Shown here piece by piece: positions 1 to 9,599 of a stretch of DNA of 64,000 bases. Within the stretch, counting starts at the first letter, position 1. Each line of letters begins with the position of its first letter. Under the pieces are notes generated by a model. It saw only the letters and a list, made by a program, of their open reading frames with translations. It did no database searches and had not been told where the DNA came from. Position numbers and translations under genes: made by a program. The stretch comes from Nilaparvata lugens (lineage: Eukaryota > Arthropoda > Insecta > Hemiptera > Delphacidae). The DNA lies in contig NC_052510.1 in the NCBI RefSeq assembly GCF_014356525.2, forward strand, positions 13,998,778 to 14,062,777. Direction: 5' to 3'.

Positions 1-819
1 TCGTTGTAATACAATAAATTTTCCTCTTGAAATGATATTAAAGGACAATATTTCACATGTTACAGTACCGCCGTTAAACAAGGTAACCGAATGTCGTGGA
101 ATAATCCTGTTATTGTATTCATAGTGACCACATATGAATGCTGCGTGGAATCGGTGCAAATGTTTTTATCGCCCTCCTCCGTTGCCCGTTATCATACATG
201 ACCACACATGTCATATGCTCGAAATATATGTGAATGAATTGCAGTGAAAAATTGTGTAGGTATGAAACTTTTTGTTTTTATCTGACATTCAACACCAAAA
301 TCATTGCTCAAAACTAGTTCACACATTTCATGTTTGGCAATTGGCAATATAAATTTAGAGAAAAACCGTTCGGAAAGTATCCGTTTAGAAAAATCGTTCG
401 ACAAGTATCTTGTACCAGGCTATTTGTAAAGGTTTGTTTGGCTATTTTTCCTCTGATTGGAAAAAGCTAACAAAATCATAATCAACTAGTCAATGATGAA
501 CAAAAAAAACATTTCAGCATTCCTGATCACACGAGAAGAATCAATAATTTAGCTCAAAGTGTCCAGTGAATACTTTCAAAAGTACTTCTTCGATTGATTT
601 GGCGAATCTAAACTATTTAAGGGAATGACTCGAGTGTAGGTACTGAATAGTACTGAATGATGATGAGATGATGCTGCCCCATGTTTCAAAAGAAAGGATT
701 TTATTAGTCTATTACTCCTTATTAGTCCCTCCAATTCAAATATACTTCGACTGTGGCTACCTATTGACCTGATAAATCTTTAAAACTCGCTGTGGGAAAT
801 TTCTAATCGATACTGAGAA
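1..819. other. Unassigned AT-rich sequence
   Basis: No gene or repeat recognised. The longest open frame, about 70 codons on the minus strand at 192-404, has no family resemblance I can name and is not supported as a gene. Confidence 0.6.
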
Positions 820-1396
820 TCTATATAAATAAAATTGAGCCTCAAATTTTGACATTCAATAACTTTTTCATGTGTGCACAAAATTCGATGATTTTTTTGT
901 TGTGTTCGTTATGTTCAGTACCAGGTTTATGGACTATGAAATTTATAATCCGACTTCAGGACTCTTTCCTACGGTCCTTCAAAATTTACATGTAATCCTT
1001 ATGGGAGAAGATTTGTGAGCTGGCCACACACAGAAATAAAAATTAGTTGTTATAATCATTGCGTCATACAACAGCCGTTGGCAGATAATATACAAGACCA
1101 TAACCGCCCATGTATTTTATTTTAAACGCCCCGACTAAAAACAAAGCGACTGTTCTGTGTGTAACCATCCAGCAGTGCGGCCTCAGGTTAAAGACTTACA
1201 TGCTCTAGACATTGCTTTGTTTTGAATAATTGTGCTGTCTTCGGTGTTCAGAATTAATTGATTTTTAGTAAATTATTTATTTTGCAGTTGGAAAATTATC
1301 TATATAAATGAAATGCCACATCGCGCCTCCTCAGGCTAAAGTTTGTCATGAGATGCATTAACTATTTGGCGGTACGAAGTTCGCCGGGCCAGCTAG
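820..1396 (+). mobile_element. Non-autonomous Helitron
   Basis: The 5' end reads TCTATATAAATAAAATTGAG and is preceded by A. The 3' end is CTAG followed by T, which fits insertion between A and T. Just before the CTAG is a short hairpin, GGCG-GTACGAAGTT-CGCC, the arrangement typical of arthropod Helitron 3' ends. No Rep/helicase frame is present, so this 577 bp copy is non-autonomous and would depend on a helper element. A second 5'-like terminus, TCTATATAAATGAAATGCC, lies at 1299, so the 3' end could belong to a 98 bp inner element. The hairpin and termini are read from the sequence; family membership is known from Helitron structure; mobility is inferred. Confidence 0.72.
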
Positions 1397-1828
1397 TGAA
1401 AAATAAAATTGCCAAACTAGAGGACAGTAAAAATGTAAAATTTTCCATCTGTATTGATTCTCTGAATAGATAGATTGACTTTCAAACTTAATCTACGGCT
1501 CTACTCGTGAAAATCTCAAAGCCAATCCACAACAAACTCTTCAGACAGTTTAATAAAGTGAGAAAAGACGGACACTTGGAAGGTCGCTGACCTCTGTTGA
1601 AGGAAGTACTTTCCAGATTGTTTCAATATCGGTAATAGTCGATTAAAGGCGACCGGACTAGTAGGGTGGTAACTTTGATGTGAGCTGCGAATAACAGTTA
1701 TTTGTGAATCGAGCCTTTGGCTTTTAGGGGTGGAGGAGGGTTTTAAGGGTGGTCTTCAAGAAGGGAGAAGGGGGTCGCGTGAGAGTTTACAGTTTAATTC
1801 GGTCGCCGTTTGCGTTTTGTGAGATATA
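1397..1828. other. Unassigned, G-rich in part
   Basis: A G-rich stretch (about 1718-1775) precedes the short dispersed repeat at 1829. No coding signal was found. Confidence 0.5.
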
Positions 1829-1901
1829 GTGAAACTCACCTCGAACTGTCAGTATTACTTATAGGCCAACATTAATGCTTCCCATTTGAATAATGCTGAC
1901 A
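1829..1901. repeat. Short dispersed element with CTGTCAG/CTGACA ends
   Basis: It begins near AACTGTCAGTATT and ends near AATGCTGACA, so its ends are roughly inverted. Related sequences with the same start (…CTGTCAG) and end (CCAATGCTGAC or similar) occur around 23302-23465, 57878-57955 and 59745-59825. It is probably a small MITE family of about 75-80 bp. The class is unknown. Confidence 0.5.
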
Positions 1902-2072
1902 AATAGTGGGAGGCAATGATCGGATCGCGCGCGAGCCTAATCACGAATTGTGGCTTTTCTTCCCGTCTCGCCAAAGGTCTACTACTACTCATCCCCATTT
2001 CTGGCTTGTTGGCAGTTGGGTATCGGTCGTTGTTTAGTGACTGCCAACAGCTGGAAATGTGACCTTGAATTC

Positions 2073-2720
2073 GATTCGGTTATACAAACAATATTGTAAT
2101 ACAACTTCGTTGGAGTGAAACGGTATAGTTTGTAGAGATTTGAATGATATACAGTAAATAGTGAGGTCCACGTAAAAATGGCAGTGAAGAAAGATAGGAG
2201 AACAGTGTTGTTGATTCTCTGTCTTGTCACTGCTTTCTAGATGGATTCGGTTATGCAAAAAATATTGTAATGCAACCTCTGTAGAGTGAAGCAGTATGTT
2301 TTGTGAAGATTCGAATGATATAGTGAGGTCTACGTAATAATGACTGAAGAAAGATAGGACAACAGCGTTGCCGATTCTCTGTCTTGTCACTGTTTTCTAG
2401 TTGGATTCGGTTATGCAAACAATATTGTAATACAACTTCGTTAGAGTGAAACGGTATAGTTTGTGAAGATTTGTATGGTATATAGTGAGGCCCACTTCAT
2501 AATGGCAGTGAAGAAAGATAGGACAACAGCGTTGCCGATTCTCTGTCTTGTCACTGCCTTCTAGATGGATTCGGTTATGCAAACAATATTGTAATGCAAC
2601 TTCTGTAGAGTGAAGCTGTATGCTTTGTGAAGATTTGTATGATATAGTAAGGTCTACGTAATAATGACTGAATAGGAGAATAGCGTTGCCGATTCTATGT
2701 CTTGCCACTACCTTCTATAA
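2073..2720. repeat. Four-unit ~164 bp tandem array (copy 1)
   Basis: Units start at GATTCGGTTATRCAAA at about 2073, 2244, 2404 and 2568, with spacings of 171, 160 and 164 bp. Each unit carries AATATTGTAATRCAACTT, a TAGTGAGGTC block, GAAAGATAGGA and TTCTCTGTCTTGTCACTG. Open frames of 80-120 codons on the minus strand arise only from this repetition and have no recognisable protein. I treat the array as non-coding. Confidence 0.88.
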
Positions 2721-2831
2721 AGACAGCTGATACCGGTATATCTGATGTAATATCAAATGTCCATTCTTGTTGAGAATAACAAATCATAGGCTATTTCATT
2801 CGTCAGGAAAATAAATTATTAAATGACTTGA

Positions 2832-3295
2832 CCTTCCGGAAGTCGCGCCCTAATTGATCACACGAGCAGTCGCGTGTTGTAATTTTTACAACATCCTATT
2901 TCTTATGTGTTACGTACTCTGTTTATTGACAAAACATACTATTTAATTGTATAATTAATATTTCATCTCATTAGATTATTTTACGCCTAAGAACATTTGC
3001 ACGATTACCTTTTTGTAGCCAAATAAGGTACACAAAGCAAAGCCAACAATTCCGTGTTATTGGTTCGTTGACAGTCTCTTTCCCTATCATATGCACTACT
3101 CATGCACTGTCGCAACTGAATGGCACCCAAAGACTCAACCATTGCTCGGTTGATACAACAACTCAGTAGAGTGATGGGGAGAAAGTTTTGGAATGCATAG
3201 GTGACTCATTCACTAACACCATCCCATTCAATAGTTTTGTGCAGCAATAAAACTGACACTGTTGTACTTTTCAGAACAGCGCGACTGCCGGAAGG
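2832..3295. mobile_element. 464 bp TIR element, candidate MITE (copy 1)
   Basis: Terminal inverted repeats are CCTTCCGGAAGTCGCGC on the left and GCGCGACTGCCGGAAGG on the right, one mismatch in 17. The flanking tetranucleotides are TTGA and TTAA, which fits a decayed TTAA target duplication as made by piggyBac- or Kolobok-type transposases. No transposase frame lies inside. The TIRs are read directly; the superfamily is inference. Confidence 0.65.
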
Positions 3296-3326
3296 TTAAT
3301 AACATATTTCAATAAGATGAAATTTT

Positions 3327-3481
3327 GGGTGCAGGTTGCACAAAAGCCGGTTGAATTTCAACCGTGATTGATTCCACGAGAACCAATCAGAGAAGCCGTA
3401 TTTCCAAAAAAGCCTCCTCTGATTAGTTCTCGTAGAGTTAATCACATTTAAAATTTTACTGGCTTTTGTGCAACCAGGCCC
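3327..3481. mobile_element. Foldback MITE, 155 bp (copy 1)
   Basis: The two halves are inverted copies: GGGTGCAGGTTGCACAAAAG on the left pairs with CTTTTGTGCAACCAGGCCC on the right, and both inner halves share ACGAGAACYAATCAGAG. The element can fold into one long hairpin. It has no coding capacity. I recall this GGTTGCACAAAAGCC hairpin as a widespread insect repeat, but that is from memory. Confidence 0.75.
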
Positions 3482-3761
3482 AAGTTAATTATCTATTTAT
3501 TTTTTTAACATTCAACACTACACACATCAAATACATGATTAGAAATGGATCAACAGTCCTAGCCCAAAACTGCTCTCTTTCCGATTTTTGATAGTAGTAA
3601 GGCAATGATCGGATCGCGCGCGAGCCTAATCACGAATTGTGGCTTTTCTTCCCGTCTCGCCAAAGGTCTGCTACTACTCATCCCCATTTCTGGCTTGTTG
3701 GCAGTTGGGTATCGGTCGTTGTTTAGTGACTGCCAACAGCTGGAAATGTGACCTTGAATTC

Positions 3762-4411
3762 GATTCGGTTATACAAACAATATTGTAATACAACTTCGTT
3801 GGAGTGAAACGGTATAGTTTGTAGAGATTTGAATGATATACAGTATATAGTGAGGTCCACGTAAAAATGGCAGTTAAGAAAGATAGGAGAACAGTGTTGT
3901 TGATTCTCTGTCTTGTCACTGCCTTCTAGTTGGATTCGGTTATGCAAAAAATATTGTAATACAACTTCTGTAGAGTGAAGCAGTATGTTTTGTGAAGATT
4001 CGAATGATATAGTGAGGTCTACGTAATAATGACAGTGAAGAAAGATAGGAGAACAGCGTTGTCGATTCTCTGTCTTGTCACTGTTTTCTAGTTGGATTTG
4101 GTTATGCAAACAATATTGTAATACAACTTCGTTAGAGTGAAACTGTATAGTTTGTAGAGATTTAAATGGTATATAGTGAGGCTACGTTAAAATGGCAGTG
4201 AAGAAAGATAGGAGAACAGCGTTGTTGATTCTCTGTCTTGTCACTGCTTTCTAGATGGATTCGGTTATGCAATCAATATTGTAATGCAACTTTTGTAGAG
4301 TGAAGCATTATGTTTTGTGAAGATTTGAATGATATAGTGAGGTCTATGTAATAATGACTGAGAGAAAGATAGGAGAATAGCGTTGCCGATTCTATGTCTT
4401 GCCACTACCTT
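3762..4411. repeat. Four-unit ~164 bp tandem array (copy 2)
   Basis: Units start at about 3762, 3933, 4095 and 4257. They correspond one to one with the units of copy 1, with small differences: the copy 1 unit at 2244 lacks bases in the GACAGTGAAGAAAG block that are present here. Confidence 0.88.
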
Positions 4412-4529
4412 CTATAAAGACTAGCTGATACCGGTATATATGATGTAATATCAAATGTCCATTCTTGTTGAGAATAACAAATCATAGGCTATTTCATTCG
4501 TCAGGAAAATAAATTATTAAATGACTTGT

Positions 4530-4993
4530 CCTTCCGGAAGTTGCGCCCTAATTGATAACACGAGCAGTCGCGTGTTGTAATTTTTACAACATCCTATTTC
4601 TTATGTGTTATGTACTCTGTTTATTGACAAAACATACTATTTAATTGTATAATTAATATTTCATCTCATTAGATTATTTTACGCCTAAGAACATTTGCAT
4701 GATTACCTTTTTGTAGCCCAATAAGGTACACAAAGCAAAGCCAACAATTCCGTGTTATTGGTTCGTTGACAGTCTCTTTCCCTATCATATGCACTACTCA
4801 TGCACTGTCGCAACTGAATGGCACCCAAAGACTCAACCATTGTTCGGTTGATACAACAACTCAGTAGAGTGATGGGGAGAAAGTTTTGGAATGCATAGGT
4901 GACTCATTCACTGACACCATCCCATTCAATAGTTTTGTGCAGCAATAAAACTGACACTGTTGTACTTTTCACAACAGCGCGACTGCCGGAAGG
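4530..4993. mobile_element. 464 bp TIR element (copy 2)
   Basis: Same length and same TIRs as the element at 2832-3295. The left flank is TTGT here and the right TTAA. It moved with the segmental duplication, not by its own transposition. Confidence 0.65.
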
Positions 4994-5024
4994 TTAATAA
5001 CATATTCCAATAAGATGAAATTTT

Positions 5025-5179
5025 GGGTGCAGGTTGCACAAAAGCCGGTTGATTTTCAACCGTGATTGATTCCACGAGAACCAATCAGAGAAGCCGTCTT
5101 TCCAAAAAAGCCTCCTCTGATTAGTTCTCGTAAAGTTGATCACATTTAAAATTTTACTGGCTTTTGTGCAACCAGGCTC
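5025..5179. mobile_element. Foldback MITE, 155 bp (copy 2)
   Basis: Inverted halves as in the copy at 3327-3481, carried along by the 1.69 kb duplication. Confidence 0.75.
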
Positions 5180-5218
5180 AAGTTAATTATATATTTTTTA
5201 CATTTTACACTACACACA

Positions 5219-5325
5219 TCAAATACATGTACATGATTAGAAAAGGACCAACAGGCCTAGCCCAAAACTGCTCTCTTTCCGAATTTTGATAGTAGTAAGC
5301 CAATGTCCAAAAGGTAGGTTATGTT
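5219..5325 (-). repeat. Short dispersed element, AGCCCAAAAC type
   Basis: Carries CCAACAGGCCTAGCCCAAAACT followed by TTTCCGAATTTTGATAG and GGTAGGTTATGTT. Related sequence occurs at 3520-3600 (in copy 1), 56725-56860 (same strand), and 14774-14905 and 58755-58888 (opposite strand). The last two end in poly-AATA-like tails, so these look like 3' ends of a retroposon. Confidence 0.5.
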
Positions 5326-5342
5326 GCTTCACTTTCAATCAA

Positions 5343-5525
5343 ATTCCGAGTCCAGAAATATACAAACATATACAATTATATTTCCACTATGTTGAAAATG
5401 ATCTGGCAACTTTGCTAAGCTAGAAAAGGTATCAGATTCGAGTCTAGAAACATACAAACATATACAATTATATTTCCACTATGTTGAAAACGATCTGGCA
5501 ACGTTGCGAAGCTAGAAAATGATAG
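5343..5525. repeat. Two-copy ~92 bp tandem repeat
   Basis: ACAAACATATACAATTATAT and TCCACTATGTTGAAAAYGAT occur in both units, which start at 5343 and 5436 and match nearly throughout. Confidence 0.85.
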
Positions 5526-6158
5526 TGCTATCTGCTTTGTCGAATGATAGGCTAGAATAAAGACACCAATTTTAATCAAAAACTGCCATTATAACTTGGA
5601 CCTCACTATAGCTTGTCTGAAATCTGTGAGGTCTTGTGAAGTCTCCTTTGGTCTGAGTTTTGGGCATAATATAACATGAATATTTCGAAATCCTACAATA
5701 TGGGAAGTATATTAACAGGGTTATGAAATACCTATATTCTCAATAGAGTTGAGAGTTTGGAAGTATTGATTCTCCATTGCGAAAAAACAGACAACTCAAA
5801 ACAGATCAATTTTTCAAACAACTCCTGCGCCGTTACTAGTAGTGTGTCAACCAGTTACAACGGCTGTTACAGGGTGAGTTATCATTGAAAATAGAAGCGA
5901 TTAATAGAGGTGACCAATGGAGTGATGAATATTTGACCGAGTTACAAACCGAATACTAGCAACACCAGGAATATCGAATGTGCAGGCCTAATCGATAGCT
6001 GACGTGATGTGAGGGGTGTAGACCCCGTACCGTGCCATAGTACATGCATGAGGGCCTGTCACATGTGATTGTCACAGGCTTGGCTGCCTATTTTGTGATT
6101 GTCACATGCTATGCTGCCTATTTGGTGTCCACTCATATAGGGGCTGCTGATTGCTGCC

Positions 6159-6159
<1 letters not shown>
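5526..6159. other. Unassigned sequence
   Basis: No gene seen. Around 6060-6126 a ~50 bp motif built on TGTGATTGTCACA and GCTGCCTAT is repeated twice in imperfect form. Confidence 0.5.

Positions 6160-6202
<43 letters not shown>
6160..6202. repeat. (CA)n microsatellite
   Basis: About 21 CA units in an uninterrupted run. Confidence 0.97.
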
Positions 6203-6203
<1 letters not shown>

Positions 6204-6378
6204 TGTCATCAAGTCGATTTCAAATGAGAAATGAGCTGTGAACTTAAACTAGAAATTGATTTCTGCACTGAGCTCGACGGCGCTCAAAATAACTCATCAA
6301 TGTGCTAAAGCATGACATCGGACAGATTGCATATCGGATACAGTGGAGCACCTACATAGCCAAACGAACGCCAACGAG

Positions 6379-6820
6379 ATGGCTAGTTGGTGATTTTGCA
6401 GTGTAGTTGAGTGCTTCGCAGCTTTTTTGCAAAATTGATTTTTGAATGGCCATCTAGTCTTATTAATAGTTTGTTTACTCTATCAACTCTATCTCCTCAT
6501 GAATATTTTAGGATTGTAATAACTTTATGTCCCCATTCCAAAAGCTCTAGTGCTCTTTCATAGCTGAACTGAAACGTAGAGGAGCTTTCCATCGAAAAAT
6601 GGCTAGTTGGTGATTTTGCAGTGTAGTTGAGCGCTTCGCAGCTTTTTTGCAAAATTGATTTTTGAATGGTCATCTAGTCTGATTTTTCATAGTTTGTGTA
6701 CCCTATCAACTCTATCTCCTCATGAATATTTTAGGATTGTAATAACTTTATCTCCCCATTCCAAAAGCTCTAATGCTCTTTCATAGCTGAACTGAATCGT
6801 AGTGGAGCTTTTCATTGAAA
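6379..6820. repeat. Two-copy 220 bp tandem duplication
   Basis: Both units start ATGGCTAGTTGGTGATTTTG, at 6379 and 6599. They stay alignable to the AGCTGAACTGAA and GAGCTTTYCAT block. The copies differ at scattered sites, mostly around the TTATTAATAG / GATTTTTCATAG stretch. Confidence 0.93.
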
Positions 6821-7994
6821 AATTCTACTCTTTACAAAAATGTTCTATGTCAAACTCTTCTATTGAAGAAGTTTAATCTGAAACAGATTATTATATGAAT
6901 TTTTCAAGTTATAAAAACAAAGTGATGAAACATATTGAATAGAAATTGATTGAGAATGACAGAATTCAAGGTTACTTGGAGAAAAAATGATTCCTAGCTC
7001 ATCATTTCTTATTCAATTTCAAAGATTTTTCATGAGTTCTAGTAATTTATAAATTGGACTCCTCGAGTATCTTATCAATTTCTTGAGCACCAGCTTTAGA
7101 ACGTTCATTTTCATGTGTTTAGAATCTTGTCATCATGTCAATAGATGATAAAGAGCAATGATTGATGATAATTTCCTGATTCCTTTGAAGACAAGACTGA
7201 TTCATTTCATCATCTTCATTAAAAGTAAACAAACACTGTATGACTAGATTTTGATTTCACTGGATTGTCAGTGATACCAACTTGAAAAGCAAAGTAATAC
7301 GTTGCTACAACAGAATAGTAAAGGAATTTGAATAAATTTATTGTTAATGGAGTACAAATCAAATAAAAACGCAAGTAGAATCCAACAATTTCAAATATAT
7401 TGGAGGAAAAATACTCAAGCAGAACATTTTTAGAAAATTGATAGAATCGTTTCCAGTTAACTTAGAATTGTGATTCAGACACCATTGGAAAGCGCTCATT
7501 TCAAACTACATGATGAGCCAATAAACCGAAAAATTATAAAAATGATGTAATTATGACTTGGACTTCCCTTAATTTCTTATCATTCTCCTGATTCTCCTTC
7601 TTCTTCTTTTTCGTAGAGACGTTTTTTTATGAAATTATAGGTTGATGATTACACTGAGGTTTGACGGATATACTCATAAAAGGGAGTTTTCGCAGAGATG
7701 ATTTGTAAAAATCTTCAACTCATCCCGATTAATACATCTTCTATAAAATGTAGCTATTCTATATATACTCACAATTCCAGTGGAAACAGTGAAAATTGAA
7801 ACATAGAGACAAGAATCACACATACACTAATTCAACTGCTGAGTTCACATGAGAATGCTCGAAGAATTATGGGTTCAACTTGCGCGCTATTATTAATATT
7901 AATGTAATGGAGGAAGATCAAAGTACACCCGCTTTTTGCTTCTGAACTGCGCTGAATTCTTAGCAATAGCGCTTACCAATTATGATGCCAGAGA
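6821..7994. other. Unassigned AT-rich sequence
   Basis: No repeat or coding signal recognised. Confidence 0.5.
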
Positions 7995-8330
7995 GAGGCG
8001 AGATCTAAGCACCACCAAGTAGAGTGGTGTGATGGTAAGATGCGAGTAACGAGAGAGATAATGAGGAAAGACAAAGAGGGATATGAGGAGAATGAGGAGA
8101 AGGAGGAGGTGGAGGAGGAAGAGTGGTAGGAATGTGCCGGAGGAAAAGGGAATAGAAAGAAGGAGAGGAGGAAAAGGAAGCAAAGGAAAGGAGGAAAAGG
8201 AAGCAAAGGAGTGGGAGGAGGAGGAGTAGGAGGAGTAGGAGCAGGACGAGGAGGACGAGGAGGAGGAGAAGGAGGAGGAGGAGGAGGAGGAGGATGAGAT
8301 GGAGGAGAAAAGAGAGCCTCCTGTTGCTCG
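7995..8330. repeat. Purine-rich (GGA/GAA) low-complexity tract
   Basis: The plus strand is nearly all purine from about 8040 to 8310, with GAGGAG and AAAGGAAGC runs. The open frames on the minus strand (poly-Pro, poly-Ser, poly-Leu in the three frames) are by-products of this composition and not genes. Confidence 0.9.
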
Positions 8331-8733
8331 ACCAATAGCAAGAAGCAATGAACAGCACCTGTGTTCCGGGCTCCCATTGGCTTAGAGGCCCTAGTTAAAG
8401 TATCATTTTTGTCAAACTTATCCCATTACCATCTAATGGTCCCTGAATCATCTTACAGCTATGGCTTTCTCATCCGCTCTTCAAAACTTGCACTCTATTT
8501 GATCCCAACAACTTCATCCCAACCCCAAGATCCATTCTGACCGAAGATCAATAAGTTCGAAAACTTTCCTGGAGCAAAGTGTGTTGGACTTTTCTATGGA
8601 GTTGAGAGTATCTGCTCTTCGATTTAGTGACTTGCATTAGAACTCTTCGAAAATTATCAGATAAACCTTTCTATCAGCATAATAAAAGCATAATGGAAGA
8701 ATTTATGAACTCTGCATGAAAGAATTATACAAA
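8331..8733. other. Unassigned sequence
   Basis: Nothing recognised. Confidence 0.5.
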
Positions 8734-9411
8734 ACTAGCCGTCAAGCTCGCTTCACTCGCCATGTACGTCTAGCCAGGGGGCTCCGCCCCCTGGATCCCC
8801 GACTGGATCGTCCAAGATTGAGTTCAGCAGGCTAGCTTCGCTCGCCTGCATTTTTCATTTAATCATTTTTATCATATGTTAGGACGATCCAGTCGGGGGT
8901 CCAGACCAAACGGATATGGCGAGCGAAGCGAGCCTGACGGCTAGTAATATAATATTCCCAGGAATAGCTCTGATTAAAGTAGCAGTGCCCAATCAATTTT
9001 TCCGCGATAAATGCATTTCAATCTTCAACTTGGTGCCAACCTAACAAAGTCAACTCAACTTAATGCCAACCTGAAAAAATTATTAATTTAGTTACCAGTT
9101 AACAACACTGTTTCGAAGAGGTATTCTCTCTAGATTATAGTTCTATATTAACATATGGACATTTTTCAATTATAATTAAGAGAATAAGAAGAACATACAT
9201 GCTAAAAGACGAACTTTAAACCCTTAAAAACCACCCTTAGAGTTGAAATATTGCCAAAAGATTTCTTAGTGCGCCTCAAAAGGGCCAACTGAACATACCT
9301 ACCAAATTTGAACGTTTTTGGTCCGGTAGATTTTTAGTTCTGCGAGTACGTGAGTGAGTCAGTCAGTGAGTGAGTGAGTGAGTGCCATTTCGCTTTTATA
9401 TATATAAATAG
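8734..9411 (-). mobile_element. Helitron-like non-autonomous element
   Basis: Read on the minus strand, the 5' end (near 9411) is TCTATTTATATATATAAAAG followed by CGAAATGGCACTCACTCACT, the form typical of insect Helitron 5' ends; the tetranucleotide (GTGA)n at 9350-9383 is part of it. The 3' end (8735) is CTAG followed by T. The 3' region contains an inverted repeat: 8734-8763 pairs with 8916-8945 (ACTAGCCGTCARGCTCGCTT on the outside) and CCCCGACTGGATCGTCC pairs with its complement inside. It could instead be two elements: a 212 bp foldback (8734-8945) beside a Helitron 5' fragment. There is no coding capacity. Confidence 0.6.
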
Positions 9412-9427
9412 ACGCAGTCATTTGAAT

Positions 9428-9575
9428 AAAATGCCACCTGGAAGAATGCCATTGGAAGTCCAAAACTATAGACCTACTGGGAAAAGAGATGTAGGAAGAC
9501 CAATAAAGATATGGGTACCGGAACAGGTTCATTAATAAACCCAATCCCTGAAGTGAAGATGGTGATGAATAAAAG
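9428..9575 (+). pseudogene. RTE-type LINE, C-terminal fragment
   Basis: Translating from 9434 gives PPGRMPLEVQNYRPTGKRD and then VGRPIKIW. This is the basic GRPxxxW tail found just before the end of RTE-like endonuclease/reverse transcriptase proteins. The frame stops at 9533 and is followed by the CCCTGAAGTGAAGATGGTGA type of 3' end these elements have. Only about 35 codons remain, so this is a 5'-truncated dead copy. It directly abuts the 5' end of the minus-strand Helitron-like element. Confidence 0.6.
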
Positions 9576-9599
9576 CATAATTGTAGCATAATATCATAG

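Larger units (their letters stand above)
1911..3599. repeat. Tandem segmental duplication, copy 1 (1689 bp)
   Basis: The segment starting AGGCAATGATCGGATCGCGC is repeated directly from 3600 onward in the same order, with only scattered substitutions and small indels. It contains a ~164 bp repeat array, a 464 bp TIR element and a 155 bp foldback MITE, all of which recur in copy 2 with no gap between copies. The shared internal order shows duplication as a block after those elements were in place. Confidence 0.93.
3600..5297. repeat. Tandem segmental duplication, copy 2 (~1698 bp)
   Basis: It follows copy 1 directly at the shared AGGCAATGATCGG start and ends in the same TTTTGATAGTAGTAAG sequence as copy 1. 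After the end, AGCCAATG again resembles the AGGCAATG start. The breakpoints therefore fall in short homology. Both copy ends lie in a short dispersed element (AGCCCAAAACTGCTCTC block) that may have promoted the exchange. Confidence 0.93.

Noticed and set aside
2034..4109. Minus-strand frames of 81-128 codons
   Set aside because: Generated by the ~164 bp tandem repeats; no signal of a protein family, and the frames shift between units.
7973..8377. Minus-strand Pro/Ser/Leu frames of 117-134 codons
   Set aside because: All three minus frames are open over a GGA-rich tract; composition explains this.
9350..9383. GTGAGT microsatellite as an independent repeat
   Set aside because: It belongs to the Helitron-type 5' end (CACTCACTCACT on the minus strand).
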